A DNA stretch of 8,549 bases from positions 1 through 8,549 of the forward strand of contig JBLNDG010000253.1 in the NCBI GenBank assembly GCA_050261415.1, written 5' to 3'. The stretch's first letter is position 1; each line of letters begins with the position of its first letter. Positions 1 through 4,659 of the stretch are shown in pieces. The DNA comes from JBLNDG01 sp050261415. GTDB taxonomy: Bacteria > Bacillota > Clostridia > Lutisporales > Lutisporaceae. Position numbers and translations under genes: made by a program. Under the pieces are notes generated by a model that ran no database searches, was not told the origin of the DNA, and saw only the letters and a program-made list of their open reading frames with translations.

Positions 1-153
1 CATTTCTGCTTCCAACATGGATTGTATGGTACTGCCCAACAGATCCTTTAAAGCTTCCTGGATGTCTTCCGCAGTTTTAATGTCATACTCCTGAATCAAA
101 CTTGCTATGATGTTCTTTTTGACATCACTCATGGGCTCTCGTCTTTTTCCCAT
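1..153 (-). CDS. IS256-family transposase, N-terminal 51 residues (cut by window edge)
   Basis: This is the start of a DDE transposase of the IS256 (mutator-like) family, which moves its IS by cut-and-paste or copy-paste through a circular intermediate. The reading frame begins MGKRREPMSDVKK and continues with the NIIASLIQEYDIKTAEDI and LKDLLGSTIQSMLEAE segments, the usual N-terminal opening of this family, ahead of the zinc-binding and catalytic parts that lie outside the window. The ATG (complement of 151-153) has a clear AGGAGG (complement of 161-166) seven bases upstream. A second in-frame ATG at residue 8 is a possible alternative start, but the ribosome site favours the first. The frame is open to the window edge, so whether the gene is intact cannot be judged. 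The family assignment is from memory of family sequences, not a search. Confidence 0.82.
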   Translation of the reverse strand, partial: MGKRREPMSDVKKNIIASLIQEYDIKTAEDIQEALKDLLGSTIQSMLEAEM

Positions 154-222
154 AAAAATGCCTCCTATGATTTCTATTTTATCATAGAAAGCTTATTTTA
201 CAGACTTTTCTTCACACTCTCA
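1..222 (-). mobile_element. 5' end of an IS256-family insertion sequence
   Basis: The outer end of the element is placed near 222 because the sequence from about 109 to 222 recurs at 1757-1871 and the two copies lose similarity right after the shared ...TTCACACTCTCA. Read on the minus strand, the element therefore starts TGAGAGTGTGAAGAAAAGTC, which would be its terminal inverted repeat. The 69 bases between this end and the transposase start hold the ribosome site and little else. The end lies only about 15 bases past the stop codon of the neighbouring acetyltransferase. The other terminus and the target duplication are outside the window, so the exact boundary is uncertain by a few bases. 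Confidence 0.65.
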
Positions 223-237
223 TTTTGGCAAAAGCTC

Positions 238-738
238 CTATAAATATCTTTTTAAATAGACTATATCCTCTCCGTCAAATCTTTTCCGGTTCTCAATTTT
301 ATAAGGTTTAAATTTATTCTTTATCATCAATGACAACATATTCTTATTATCTGCAAATACGGCTACATCGATTGATTTGAACCCTTTTTCTGAGGCTTTC
401 TGCACAGCCTTATCTATAAGTAGTCTGCCAACTCCTTTATTTCTATAATGACTATTAACTACAACTGCCATTATTTCAAAAACTTCTACCTTGTTTATTC
501 GAATTGTTAATATACCGATTATCTTATCATTTTCATCAAGCGCTATATAATATTCAACTCCAGCTTGACTTGCTTCAGATATCCAGTTTTGAACTGTATC
601 CTTTTCAAATGGAATATTTGTGAACGATAAGTAAGGTAAATTCTCATTGTCATTGAATAATTCCAGAAATGCTTCTATAAACTTATCAACTTCACATTTA
701 TTTGAGTTGTTGCTTATTTGTCGTATATCAATATTCAC
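238..738 (-). CDS. GNAT family N-acetyltransferase
   Basis: Cytosolic acetyl-CoA-dependent acetyltransferase of the GNAT fold, 166 aa, a normal full length for a single-domain member. The signature is motif A at about residues 90-112: a hydrophobic beta strand (IMAVVVN) followed by the pyrophosphate-binding loop R99-N-K-G102-V-G104 and helix RLLIDKAV. A C-terminal NKNMLSLMIKNKFK segment corresponds to the usual motif B 'N..A..LY.K.GF' helix, with the usual GF replaced by KF. The acceptor substrate cannot be told from sequence; small molecules, antibiotics or protein N-termini are all possible. The start is GTG (complement of 736-738), chosen because GGGGAGG (complement of 749-755) lies 10 bases upstream. 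The stop is TAG at 238-240, about 15 bases from an IS end. A broken second GNAT reading frame ends seven bases upstream of this start, so the pair may once have been co-transcribed. Confidence 0.85.
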   Translation of the reverse strand: MNIDIRQISNNSNKCEVDKFIEAFLELFNDNENLPYLSFTNIPFEKDTVQNWISEASQAGVEYYIALDENDKIIGILTIRINKVEVFEIMAVVVNSHYRNKGVGRLLIDKAVQKASEKGFKSIDVAVFADNKNMLSLMIKNKFKPYKIENRKRFDGEDIVYLKRYL

Positions 739-744
739 TATTTC

Positions 745-870
745 TCAGCCTCCCCAATCACATAACATATGTAATACTCGTATCAACGTTTTACCTATCC
801 CTTTACCTTGAAATTCTTCACTTAAAACAGTTTTTTCCATAATAACTGAAAGAACCCCATGTGTCAATCG
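745..870 (-). pseudogene. C-terminal fragment of a second GNAT acetyltransferase
   Basis: An open frame of 41 codons, bounded upstream by a TGA at 871-873, ends in TGA at 745-747, just before the ribosome site and GTG start of the intact acetyltransferase. It contains EEFQGKGIGKTLIRVL, a textbook GNAT acetyl-CoA loop (Q-G-K-G-I-G) with its following helix. Everything N-terminal to that loop and everything after the helix is missing, so it cannot be a working enzyme. An internal ATG (complement of 838-840) has no convincing ribosome site. It is probably the relic of a tandem acetyltransferase gene, truncated upstream where a different frame takes over near 865. Homology beyond the loop has not been tested. 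Confidence 0.6.
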
Positions 871-979
871 TCATTTTAAACAAAGACCCTGCGGTTATCT
901 CAGATATCCAGAGTTGACAGACGGCCAGTATTGTGACCGGCACCACTATCATCGCGGCATAGCAGACGGAAAGAAGCTG
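818..979 (-). pseudogene. Fragment of an unidentified membrane protein
   Basis: A 53-codon open frame with no start codon of its own near the 5' end (a TAG precedes it) encodes a strongly hydrophobic stretch, CYAAMIVVPVTILAVCQLW, followed by ISEITAGSLFKM. This reads like a transmembrane helix with flanking loop. It overlaps the acetyltransferase fragment in another frame, so the junction of two unrelated pieces probably lies around 860-870 and the last dozen codons are noise. I do not recognise the parent family. It may instead be a chance frame. Confidence 0.3.
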
Positions 980-985
980 CTATGC
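957..985. repeat. Perfect 9-bp inverted repeat with 11-base loop
   Basis: GCATAGCAG at 957-965 is exactly complementary to CTGCTATGC at 977-985. There is no T-run on either side, so it is not a typical terminator. It sits just at the 5' edge of the membrane-protein fragment, read on the minus strand. It could be a protein-binding palindrome or a rearrangement scar. Confidence 0.5.
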
Positions 986-1132
986 TATGGTATTATTCCT
1001 TGTTTACTGCGACAGCATTCAAACTCGTATTTTAAATTTCTCAACGGTTTCTAAGATTAATTTCTTTCGTTTGAATGGATTGAGCCAATTGATGATTCCT
1101 GTTTTTGTTACCTCTACTCCTTTACTTTATTT

Positions 1133-1222
1133 ACAAACCGTTATACACAAACACCAAGTTTTTATCGTAAAAACGGTTTCTGTGATGGGGAGCATGTTCT
1201 GTTTATGTACAAAGTAATCTAA
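1133..1222 (+). pseudogene. Possible acetyltransferase C-terminal remnant
   Basis: In the frame that stops at TAA 1220-1222 the last residues read RYTQTPSFYRKNGFCDGEHV followed by LFMYKVI. The pattern 'FY.K.GF..GE.V.FMYK' is like the final helix and strand of many GNAT acetyltransferases. No acetyl-CoA loop is visible upstream in the same frame, and there is no start codon with a ribosome site. If real, it is a broken 3' end. A terminator-like hairpin follows within 16 bases, which suits the end of a former gene. This is a weak call made by eye. Confidence 0.3.
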
Positions 1223-1235
1223 GAATTATACTTGT

Positions 1236-1267
1236 GGGCGCCATGTCCTATGGCGCTCTTGATTTTT
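1236..1267 (+). terminator. Probable rho-independent terminator
   Basis: GCGCCAT (1238-1244) pairs perfectly with ATGGCGC (1250-1256) across a 5-base loop. The stem can be extended by a G-U and a G-C pair. It is followed by TCTTGATTTTT, a broken T-run. It lies 13 bases after the TAA that ends the possible acetyltransferase remnant on the plus strand. The stem is good and the T-tract is imperfect. Confidence 0.55.
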
Positions 1268-1350
1268 GCAGTAGATCCTTCATCTAATAATGCAATTTTA
1301 CTCATTCCCGCCCGTATATAGAGTTGGTTTTGCAACTGAAGTTATTCGAT

Positions 1351-1414
1351 ATGTTTCCGCGAACGGCGATTTTTTAAAATGACCGAAAAACCCATTGACA
1401 TGTTTCCACGAACA
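1351..1414. repeat. Two near-identical direct repeats, 49 bp apart
   Basis: ATGTTTCCGCGAACG at 1351-1365 recurs as ATGTTTCCACGAACA at 1400-1414, with two mismatches in fifteen bases. Spaced end repeats of this kind are known as transposase-binding sites at the ends of IS21-family elements. I see no istA or istB coding sequence nearby, so at most this is an orphan end. The IS21 link is inference; the repeat itself is plain in the sequence. Confidence 0.5.
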
Positions 1415-1431
1415 GATACTATTAAAGATAG

Positions 1432-1492
1432 CCCTCAGACATCAATTCCATTAACTCGAGCCACGTGGAGACGGTAGTATTGATGTCAAGGG
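1432..1492. repeat. Long imperfect inverted repeat with inner palindromes
   Basis: CCCT-CA-GACATCAAT (1432-1446) pairs with ATTGATGTC-A-AGGG (1479-1492): a perfect 9-bp inner arm and a 4-bp outer arm separated by a 2-versus-1 bulge. The 32-base interior contains the palindromes CTCGAG and CCACGTGG (1461-1468). It lies 29 bases upstream of the merR -35 box. No T-run follows, so it is not a simple terminator. It could be an operator, a folded RNA or an IS remnant. Confidence 0.5.
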
Positions 1493-1520
1493 TAGTTGCT
1501 GAAAAATCCATCAATATCTC

Positions 1521-1551
1521 TTGACTTTGACGTCGTGTCGTCCATTACAAT
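1521..1551 (+). promoter_or_regulatory. MerR-type promoter with 19-bp spacer and centred operator dyad
   Basis: A -35 box TTGACT (1521-1526) and a -10 box TACAAT (1546-1551) are separated by 19 bp. The usual spacer is 17; a 19-bp spacer is the hallmark of promoters controlled by MerR-family activators, which underwind the DNA to realign the boxes. A dyad GACG-N6-CGTC (1529-1542) sits exactly at the middle of the spacer, where a MerR dimer would bind. The promoter leads directly into a truncated merR gene 23 bases further on, so it is probably the old autoregulatory site. Confidence 0.65.
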
Positions 1552-1573
1552 GTTTGAGAAAGGAGGCGAACAG

Positions 1574-1906
1574 ATGAAACTAATGACGATCAGCGAGGTT
1601 ACAAAGACCTTCAATGTTACGACAAGAATGCTTCGATATTATGATGAAATCGGTCTATTACCCAGCACTCGCAAGCAAAATTATGCGTATCGTGTGTATG
1701 ATGAATTGTGCGGCTCATTGTATAAGATGGGTGATTTCCGTGAATGGCAACTTCTTGATGTTCTTTTTGCCCTCACTCATGGGCTCTTGTCTTTTTCCCA
1801 TAAAAAAGCATCCTATGATTTTTTATTTTATCATAGAAAGCTTATTTTACAGACTTTTCTTCACACTCTCAAAAAAACCCCGCTTCATGATTCCACTTTG
1901 CTGTAA
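1574..1906 (+). pseudogene. Truncated MerR-family regulator (DNA-binding half only)
   Basis: The ATG at 1574 follows AAAGGAGG (1559-1566) by seven bases. The first 44 residues are a clear MerR N-terminus: MKLMTISEVTKTFNV (first helix-turn-helix), TTRMLRYYDEIGLLP (recognition helix and conserved RYYxxIGLLP) and the YAYRVYDE wing. A complete member would go on for the rest of the helix-turn-helix, a dimerisation coiled coil and usually an effector domain, 110-300 aa in all. Here the homology ends near 1705. The frame then runs through unrelated sequence and the antisense of an IS256 end before stopping at TAA 1904-1906. The result cannot dimerise in the normal way. The upstream extension of the same frame to 1496 has no ribosome site and crosses the promoter, so it is not coding. 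The former target may have been the CPBP gene downstream, or a lost gene. Confidence 0.75.
1715..1871 (-). mobile_element. Truncated IS256-family end (second copy)
   Basis: The outer end from about 1757 to 1871 repeats the IS end at 109-222 with few changes, including TTCACACTCTCA at the tip and the transposase start MGKRQEPMSEGKKNI (first copy: MGKRREPMSDVKKNI). After 14-15 codons the similarity stops and the frame ends at TGA (1715-1717). The ribosome site has decayed from AGGAGG to AGGATG. It lies in the same orientation as the copy at 1-222. It is a dead fragment lying where the rest of merR should be, so insertion and later deletion probably destroyed that gene. Confidence 0.75.
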
Positions 1907-1917
1907 GTGCAAAAATG

Positions 1918-1930
1918 CCTTGAAACAAGG
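1918..1930. repeat. Small hairpin ahead of the CPBP gene
   Basis: CCTTG-AAA-CAAGG is a perfect 5-bp stem with a 3-base loop. The arms extend outward as CAAAA and TTTTG with a one- or two-base bulge. The following sequence is ATTTTGTAATTTTT, so on the plus strand it could act as a weak terminator for read-through from the merR remnant. The same bases could also supply a -35-like TTGAAA (1920-1925) with TTATAT 17 bp further on for the next gene. Both readings are weak. Confidence 0.35.
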
Positions 1931-1986
1931 ATTTTGTAATTTTTATATGATATTATTTAAGGAGAAAATCAAAGGAGGTAAATTTC

Positions 1987-2772
1987 ATGACAAAACTAGC
2001 CAAATACTTGTTATTTTCCTTCATTGTATCTTGGGTAATGTGGGGAGTACTTGCTTTAACAACAATAATAACAGATATCAGGTATGGGCATCCAATATTT
2101 ATGACACTTTTTATTATTGGCGGATTGGGTCCAACAATTGGTGCTTTGCTCAGTATGCATCCTAGAAAAGATAAATTCGAGTATATGTCATTTATAAAAC
2201 AGATTTTTAAGGCTAAGGTCAATGTGCTTTGGTATTTGTTTGTTATCATTGTGCCTTTTGTTCTTTTTTCAATACCTTTCGTCATCAATATTTATACTGT
2301 TAGAACCGGAACTCAGCTTTTTAGTAAACCTATATATTATTTAATACCAGCAATAGTCTCTAATATCCTTTTCGGAGGACTTGAGGAAATCGGATGGAGA
2401 GGGGTTCTCTTACCACAATTAATGAAAAAATTCCCTATAATAATTTCTACAATTTTTACGAGTCTTATTTGGTCTTTATGGCATCTACCCCTTTGGTTTA
2501 TTAACAGTTTACCTCAGCAAAATATGAATCCATTTATTTTCATTATTCTTGGGTTGTGTTTTTCATTAATATTAACAGTGATTTATTCAAAAACAAAAAG
2601 CATCTTTTTATGTATTATAACCCACAGTCTCTTTAACTCATATTCGGGAATAATTACCATGCCTTTTACAAACGTGTTATTAGAACTTATCTTAATGCTT
2701 GTCTTCAGTTTAGTTATATATTTAATATTTGAACGTTTAAAGCAGCATACAATAAAAGAAGAATCGCTATAG
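1987..2772 (+). CDS. CPBP family intramembrane metalloprotease (CAAX protease-like)
   Basis: Multi-pass membrane protein of 261 aa in the CPBP/ABI family (Rce1-like glutamate intramembrane proteases). Some bacterial members handle bacteriocin maturation or self-immunity; most have no known substrate. The family motifs are all present: E133-E134-I-G-W-R138 (motif 1), W-x-x-W-H166-L-P (motif 2) and T-H213-S-L-F-N217 (motif 3). The glutamates and histidines that would position the catalytic water are therefore kept and the protein should be active. About seven or eight hydrophobic segments are visible, the first at residues 7-28 and the last at 229-248, with a basic C-terminal tail. AAAGGAGG (1971-1978) lies eight bases before the ATG. 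No bacteriocin precursor is visible beside it. The DNA is AT-rich compared with the 3.2-6.3 kb region. It stands alone between debris on both sides. Confidence 0.88.
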   Translation: MTKLAKYLLFSFIVSWVMWGVLALTTIITDIRYGHPIFMTLFIIGGLGPTIGALLSMHPRKDKFEYMSFIKQIFKAKVNVLWYLFVIIVPFVLFSIPFVINIYTVRTGTQLFSKPIYYLIPAIVSNILFGGLEEIGWRGVLLPQLMKKFPIIISTIFTSLIWSLWHLPLWFINSLPQQNMNPFIFIILGLCFSLILTVIYSKTKSIFLCIITHSLFNSYSGIITMPFTNVLLELILMLVFSLVIYLIFERLKQHTIKEESL

Positions 2773-2998
2773 ATTTTTTGCTAATAGTCATATTAAGGGT
2801 AAAGAAGCCCACAACAATTGAATACGCTGGATGTAACTGATTCTCATTATGACCGAAAATATCAGGATATGCAGAGTCGCCTTGATTCTTTTATAATGAT
2901 ATGGCGACGTCGAAACAAATAAATATCTCGGCAGTTCAGTAGAGCATCCTTAATATTCAGGCAGAGAAAATAAACTGTGATAATATCTATGGATTCTC
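2773..2998. other. Non-coding stretch with a possible gene relic
   Basis: No intact gene lies between the CPBP stop and the first LytTR-type promoter module. One 39-codon plus-strand frame (2803-2922) reads protein-like in LDVTDSHYDRKYQDMQSRLD, an acidic/basic helix of the sort found in the coiled-coil part of large serine recombinases. It has no start codon or ribosome site and ends in a basic run. It may be a recombinase fragment or chance. An inverted pair GTCGCC (2876-2881) and GGCGAC (2903-2908) lies inside it. No terminator for the CPBP gene was found. Confidence 0.3.
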
Positions 2999-3088
2999 TT
3001 ATGCAACTTAACCCTTCTATAACGCAGCTTAGCGTAAATTTATTGCACATTAAAAAACAACATATATACTTAACTTAAAGACGGCAAT
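2999..3088 (+). promoter_or_regulatory. LytTR-type operator and promoter, copy 1
   Basis: Two half-sites, AACTTA (3005-3010) and AGCTTA (3026-3031), read TAAGTT and TAAGCT on the minus strand and start 21 bp apart. LytTR proteins (AgrA, ComE type) bind direct repeats with a GTT core at this two-turn spacing. Eleven bases after the second site comes a -35 box TTGCAC (3043-3048), then 16 bp, then TATACT (3065-3070). This is an activator-dependent layout. The whole 90 bp matches 3621-3710 at 72 of 90 positions by hand count, with no gaps. Transcripts from it would run through the LytTR relic into the lipoprotein gene. Confidence 0.6.
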
Positions 3089-3094
3089 CATGGA

Positions 3095-3160
3095 ATGAAA
3101 GATTTCTTTCGAGCTTCAAAATCTGTGGAAGCAAACCTGATGTCAGTCTTGAAAAAGTAA
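3095..3160 (+). pseudogene. Collapsed LytTR regulator gene (21-codon relic)
   Basis: The bases 3101-3139 match 4001-4039 inside the intact LytTR gene at 33 of 39 positions. The frame starting at ATG 3095 reads MKDFFRASKSVEANLMSVLK and then K and TAA; the intact protein has DFFRASKSVVANLSKI at the same place and ends ...VPVLKKKLGI. The relic therefore looks like a LytTR gene that lost its first about 90 codons and the stretch between ANL and VLKK. It lies just after promoter copy 1, as the intact gene lies just after copy 2. It has no good ribosome site. I treat it as dead, though a 21-aa peptide is formally possible. Confidence 0.65.
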
Positions 3161-3210
3161 TGGAATGGGGACATAGTCTTAAAAATGAATGAAATTGGAG
3201 GAATGTATTG

Positions 3211-3594
3211 ATGAAAAAGCTTCTAGGATTAGTGTTAATTATCATGGCATTTTACCTGACTGCCTGTACCGTCAGCCGCAGCATTGCCATAATGTCGGTT
3301 GAAACCAACACAGCTATGTCAATGAAAATGAGCTATGAGAAATTCACCGGAATCAAGACAAAGACATTTACACTTGATAACAGCGAACCTACGGAAATGA
3401 ACGTGGACATTAAGACTGATTCGGGTAAATTGAATTTGTCCGTCAAAGGAAAGGATGGCAAATCCTTATATTCCGGGACGGAGCTTCCGACTTCCACCTT
3501 TCAGGTTATACTGGACGGGGCGGGCAAATATGAAATCACCATCCAGTGTGACGACCATAAAGGCGGATATGAAATCACCTGGGGAAAGAATTAA
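3211..3594 (+). CDS. Small lipoprotein of unknown function
   Basis: A 127-aa secreted lipoprotein. Residues 1-18 form a signal peptide: KK at the N-terminus, the hydrophobic core LLGLVLIIMAFYL, then the lipobox L-T-A-C with Cys19 as the expected lipidation site. The mature part is about 109 aa, rich in alternating polar and hydrophobic residues (KTFTLDNSEP, VDIKTDSGKLNLSVKGKDGK, KYEITIQCD, GGYEITWGK). This suggests a beta-sandwich; I recognise no named domain. GGAGG (3197-3201) is nine bases before the ATG at 3211. A TTG three bases earlier is possible but less likely. It is probably transcribed from the LytTR-type promoter at 2999-3088, because only a short relic lies between. That would place it in the same regulon as the operon after it. 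No terminator is visible after its TAA; the second promoter module begins 27 bases on. Confidence 0.8.
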   Translation: MKKLLGLVLIIMAFYLTACTVSRSIAIMSVETNTAMSMKMSYEKFTGIKTKTFTLDNSEPTEMNVDIKTDSGKLNLSVKGKDGKSLYSGTELPTSTFQVILDGAGKYEITIQCDDHKGGYEITWGKN

Positions 3595-3620
3595 TATGTG
3601 GAAAGCAGTACTGAATATAT

Positions 3621-3710
3621 TTATGGAACTTAACCCTGCTATAGCGCAACTTAGTGAAAATCTATTGAACAATGTAAAACGAAGTATATACTTGAATTGA
3701 CGACGGCAAT
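3621..3710 (+). promoter_or_regulatory. LytTR-type operator and promoter, copy 2
   Basis: The half-sites AACTTA (3627-3632) and AACTTA (3648-3653), i.e. TAAGTT twice on the minus strand, start exactly 21 bp apart. They are followed after 11 bp by TTGAAC (3665-3670) and, after a 16-bp spacer, by TATACT (3687-3692). The start of transcription is expected near 3699, so the leader would be about 26 bases and would include GACGGCAAT, which is also kept in copy 1. The next gene is a LytTR regulator, so autoregulation is the natural reading. Direct binding is inferred, not shown. Confidence 0.65.
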
Positions 3711-3724
3711 TTGGGGGTGTAAAG

Positions 3725-4162
3725 ATGAAGATAAGCATGGAAGAATCCCTATCCCATATCGAGCCAGAGATTATCATCCGATACCGCGAAATGGACGAAC
3801 CGCTCAGAAGGGTAGTTGCGGCAATCCGGCTTGCGGGTGGGACGCTCATCGGGCGGCAGGAGGAAAGGTCGTATATATTAAACGCGGATGATGTGTACTA
3901 CTTTGAAGCGGTTGACGGCAAGGTGTTTTTATATGCGGAAAAAGAAGTATATGAAACATCGTTTCGCCTGTATGAAATCGAGTCCCGGTTTGAAGAAACG
4001 GATTTCTTCAGGGCCTCAAAATCTGTGGTGGCAAACCTGTCAAAAATCTCAAGCGTTCAGGCAGTCTTTAACGGGCGCTTCGAGGCGAGGTTGAAAAACG
4101 GCGAAAAAATCATCATATCCCGCCAGTATGTGCCGGTTCTCAAAAAGAAATTAGGAATATAA
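3725..4162 (+). CDS. LytTR family DNA-binding transcriptional regulator
   Basis: A 145-aa cytosolic regulator with no receiver domain. The C-terminal two-thirds (about residues 47-145) is a LytTR DNA-binding domain: ADDVYYFEAVDGKVFLY at 54-70, the YETSFRLYEIESRF segment, DFFRASKSVVANL at 93-105 (conserved R and S of the domain), the KNGEKIIISRQYVPVLK loop-strand at 125-140, and the terminal KKLGI. The N-terminal 45 residues (EEPLRR-like helix and a VVAAIRLAGGTLIG strand) are typical of the short LytTR proteins that travel with DUF3021 partners. The ATG at 3725 has GGGGGTG (3713-3719) upstream, a moderate ribosome site. It is first in an operon: the DUF3021 gene starts 11 bases after its stop. 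The paired operator upstream suggests that it activates itself. Its protein partner in the membrane may hold it inactive until a signal arrives; this is inferred from the pairing. Confidence 0.88.
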   Translation: MKISMEESLSHIEPEIIIRYREMDEPLRRVVAAIRLAGGTLIGRQEERSYILNADDVYYFEAVDGKVFLYAEKEVYETSFRLYEIESRFEETDFFRASKSVVANLSKISSVQAVFNGRFEARLKNGEKIIISRQYVPVLKKKLGI

Positions 4163-4173
4163 GGAGGCAAATT

Positions 4174-4629
4174 ATGGAACGTTATCTTAATTATGGACGA
4201 AAATTTTTATCCTCTTTCACTGCGATTTTTACCTGCATCATTTTAGCAAGCACCGTATTCATCAGGATCTACTCAAACCCGTACCTGCCGTTTCGACTGA
4301 TTGTACAGTCGTTGATACTGGCAGCAGCTTCAGCTTTGCTGAATTTTATTTACTATTCGGAAAAACCCATTTACAAGCGGGCAATGGCAGTGCGAACCGG
4401 CATACACTTTGGCGCGCTATTGGCACTCGTCCTGTTCTGTGCGTGGCAATTTGAATGGTTCTCATTCAGCCACACACCTAGTGTTCTGACCTTCCTGTTG
4501 CTGTTTCTGACAGTTTATTTCATTGTTTGGCTGGCCAGTTTCACAAGTGATTTGCTGGATGAGCGGAAAATCAACAAGCGGCTTATGGAATTGAACTTAT
4601 CTTCAATGAACAGGGATGCCGTTAAATAA
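4174..4629 (+). CDS. DUF3021 family membrane protein
   Basis: A 151-aa integral membrane protein with four hydrophobic helices at about residues 11-31, 42-62, 75-95 and 102-125, and a charged C-terminal tail (LLDERKINKRLMELN). Size, topology and position directly behind a LytTR gene fit the DUF3021 family, whose members are regularly coded next to such regulators and are thought to control them. No enzymatic motif is visible. AAGGAGG (4161-4167) overlaps the stop codon of the regulator gene and lies six bases before the ATG, so the two proteins are made from one message at closely linked levels. The role as a membrane sensor or anti-activator of the LytTR protein is inference. Confidence 0.82.
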   Translation: MERYLNYGRKFLSSFTAIFTCIILASTVFIRIYSNPYLPFRLIVQSLILAAASALLNFIYYSEKPIYKRAMAVRTGIHFGALLALVLFCAWQFEWFSFSHTPSVLTFLLLFLTVYFIVWLASFTSDLLDERKINKRLMELNLSSMNRDAVK

Positions 4630-4659
4630 CTATATCAAATATTATATGAAGGGATAACA

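Noticed and set aside
987..1217. A 76-codon plus-strand open frame beginning MVLFLVYCDS
   Set aside because: It has no ribosome site, an odd composition and no recognisable domain. A different frame of the same bases gives a more protein-like ending, so this one is probably a chance opening.
1614..2165. A 183-codon plus-strand frame overlapping the merR remnant and the CPBP start
   Set aside because: It is the shadow of two real genes in another frame and crosses the IS end. It contains poly-Asn runs and no ribosome site.
2929..2949. A string resembling a tRNA D-arm (GGCAGTTCAGTAGAGCA)
   Set aside because: The D-loop is too short, and no matching acceptor stem, anticodon stem or TTC arm can be found around it.
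2862..3050. A 62-codon minus-strand frame
   Set aside because: It lies across the LytTR-type promoter, has no ribosome site and shows no family features.
3208..3210. TTG as an alternative lipoprotein start, three bases before the ATG
   Set aside because: It is possible by spacing to GGAGG, but the adjacent ATG is the commoner codon and gives a normal signal peptide starting MKKLL.
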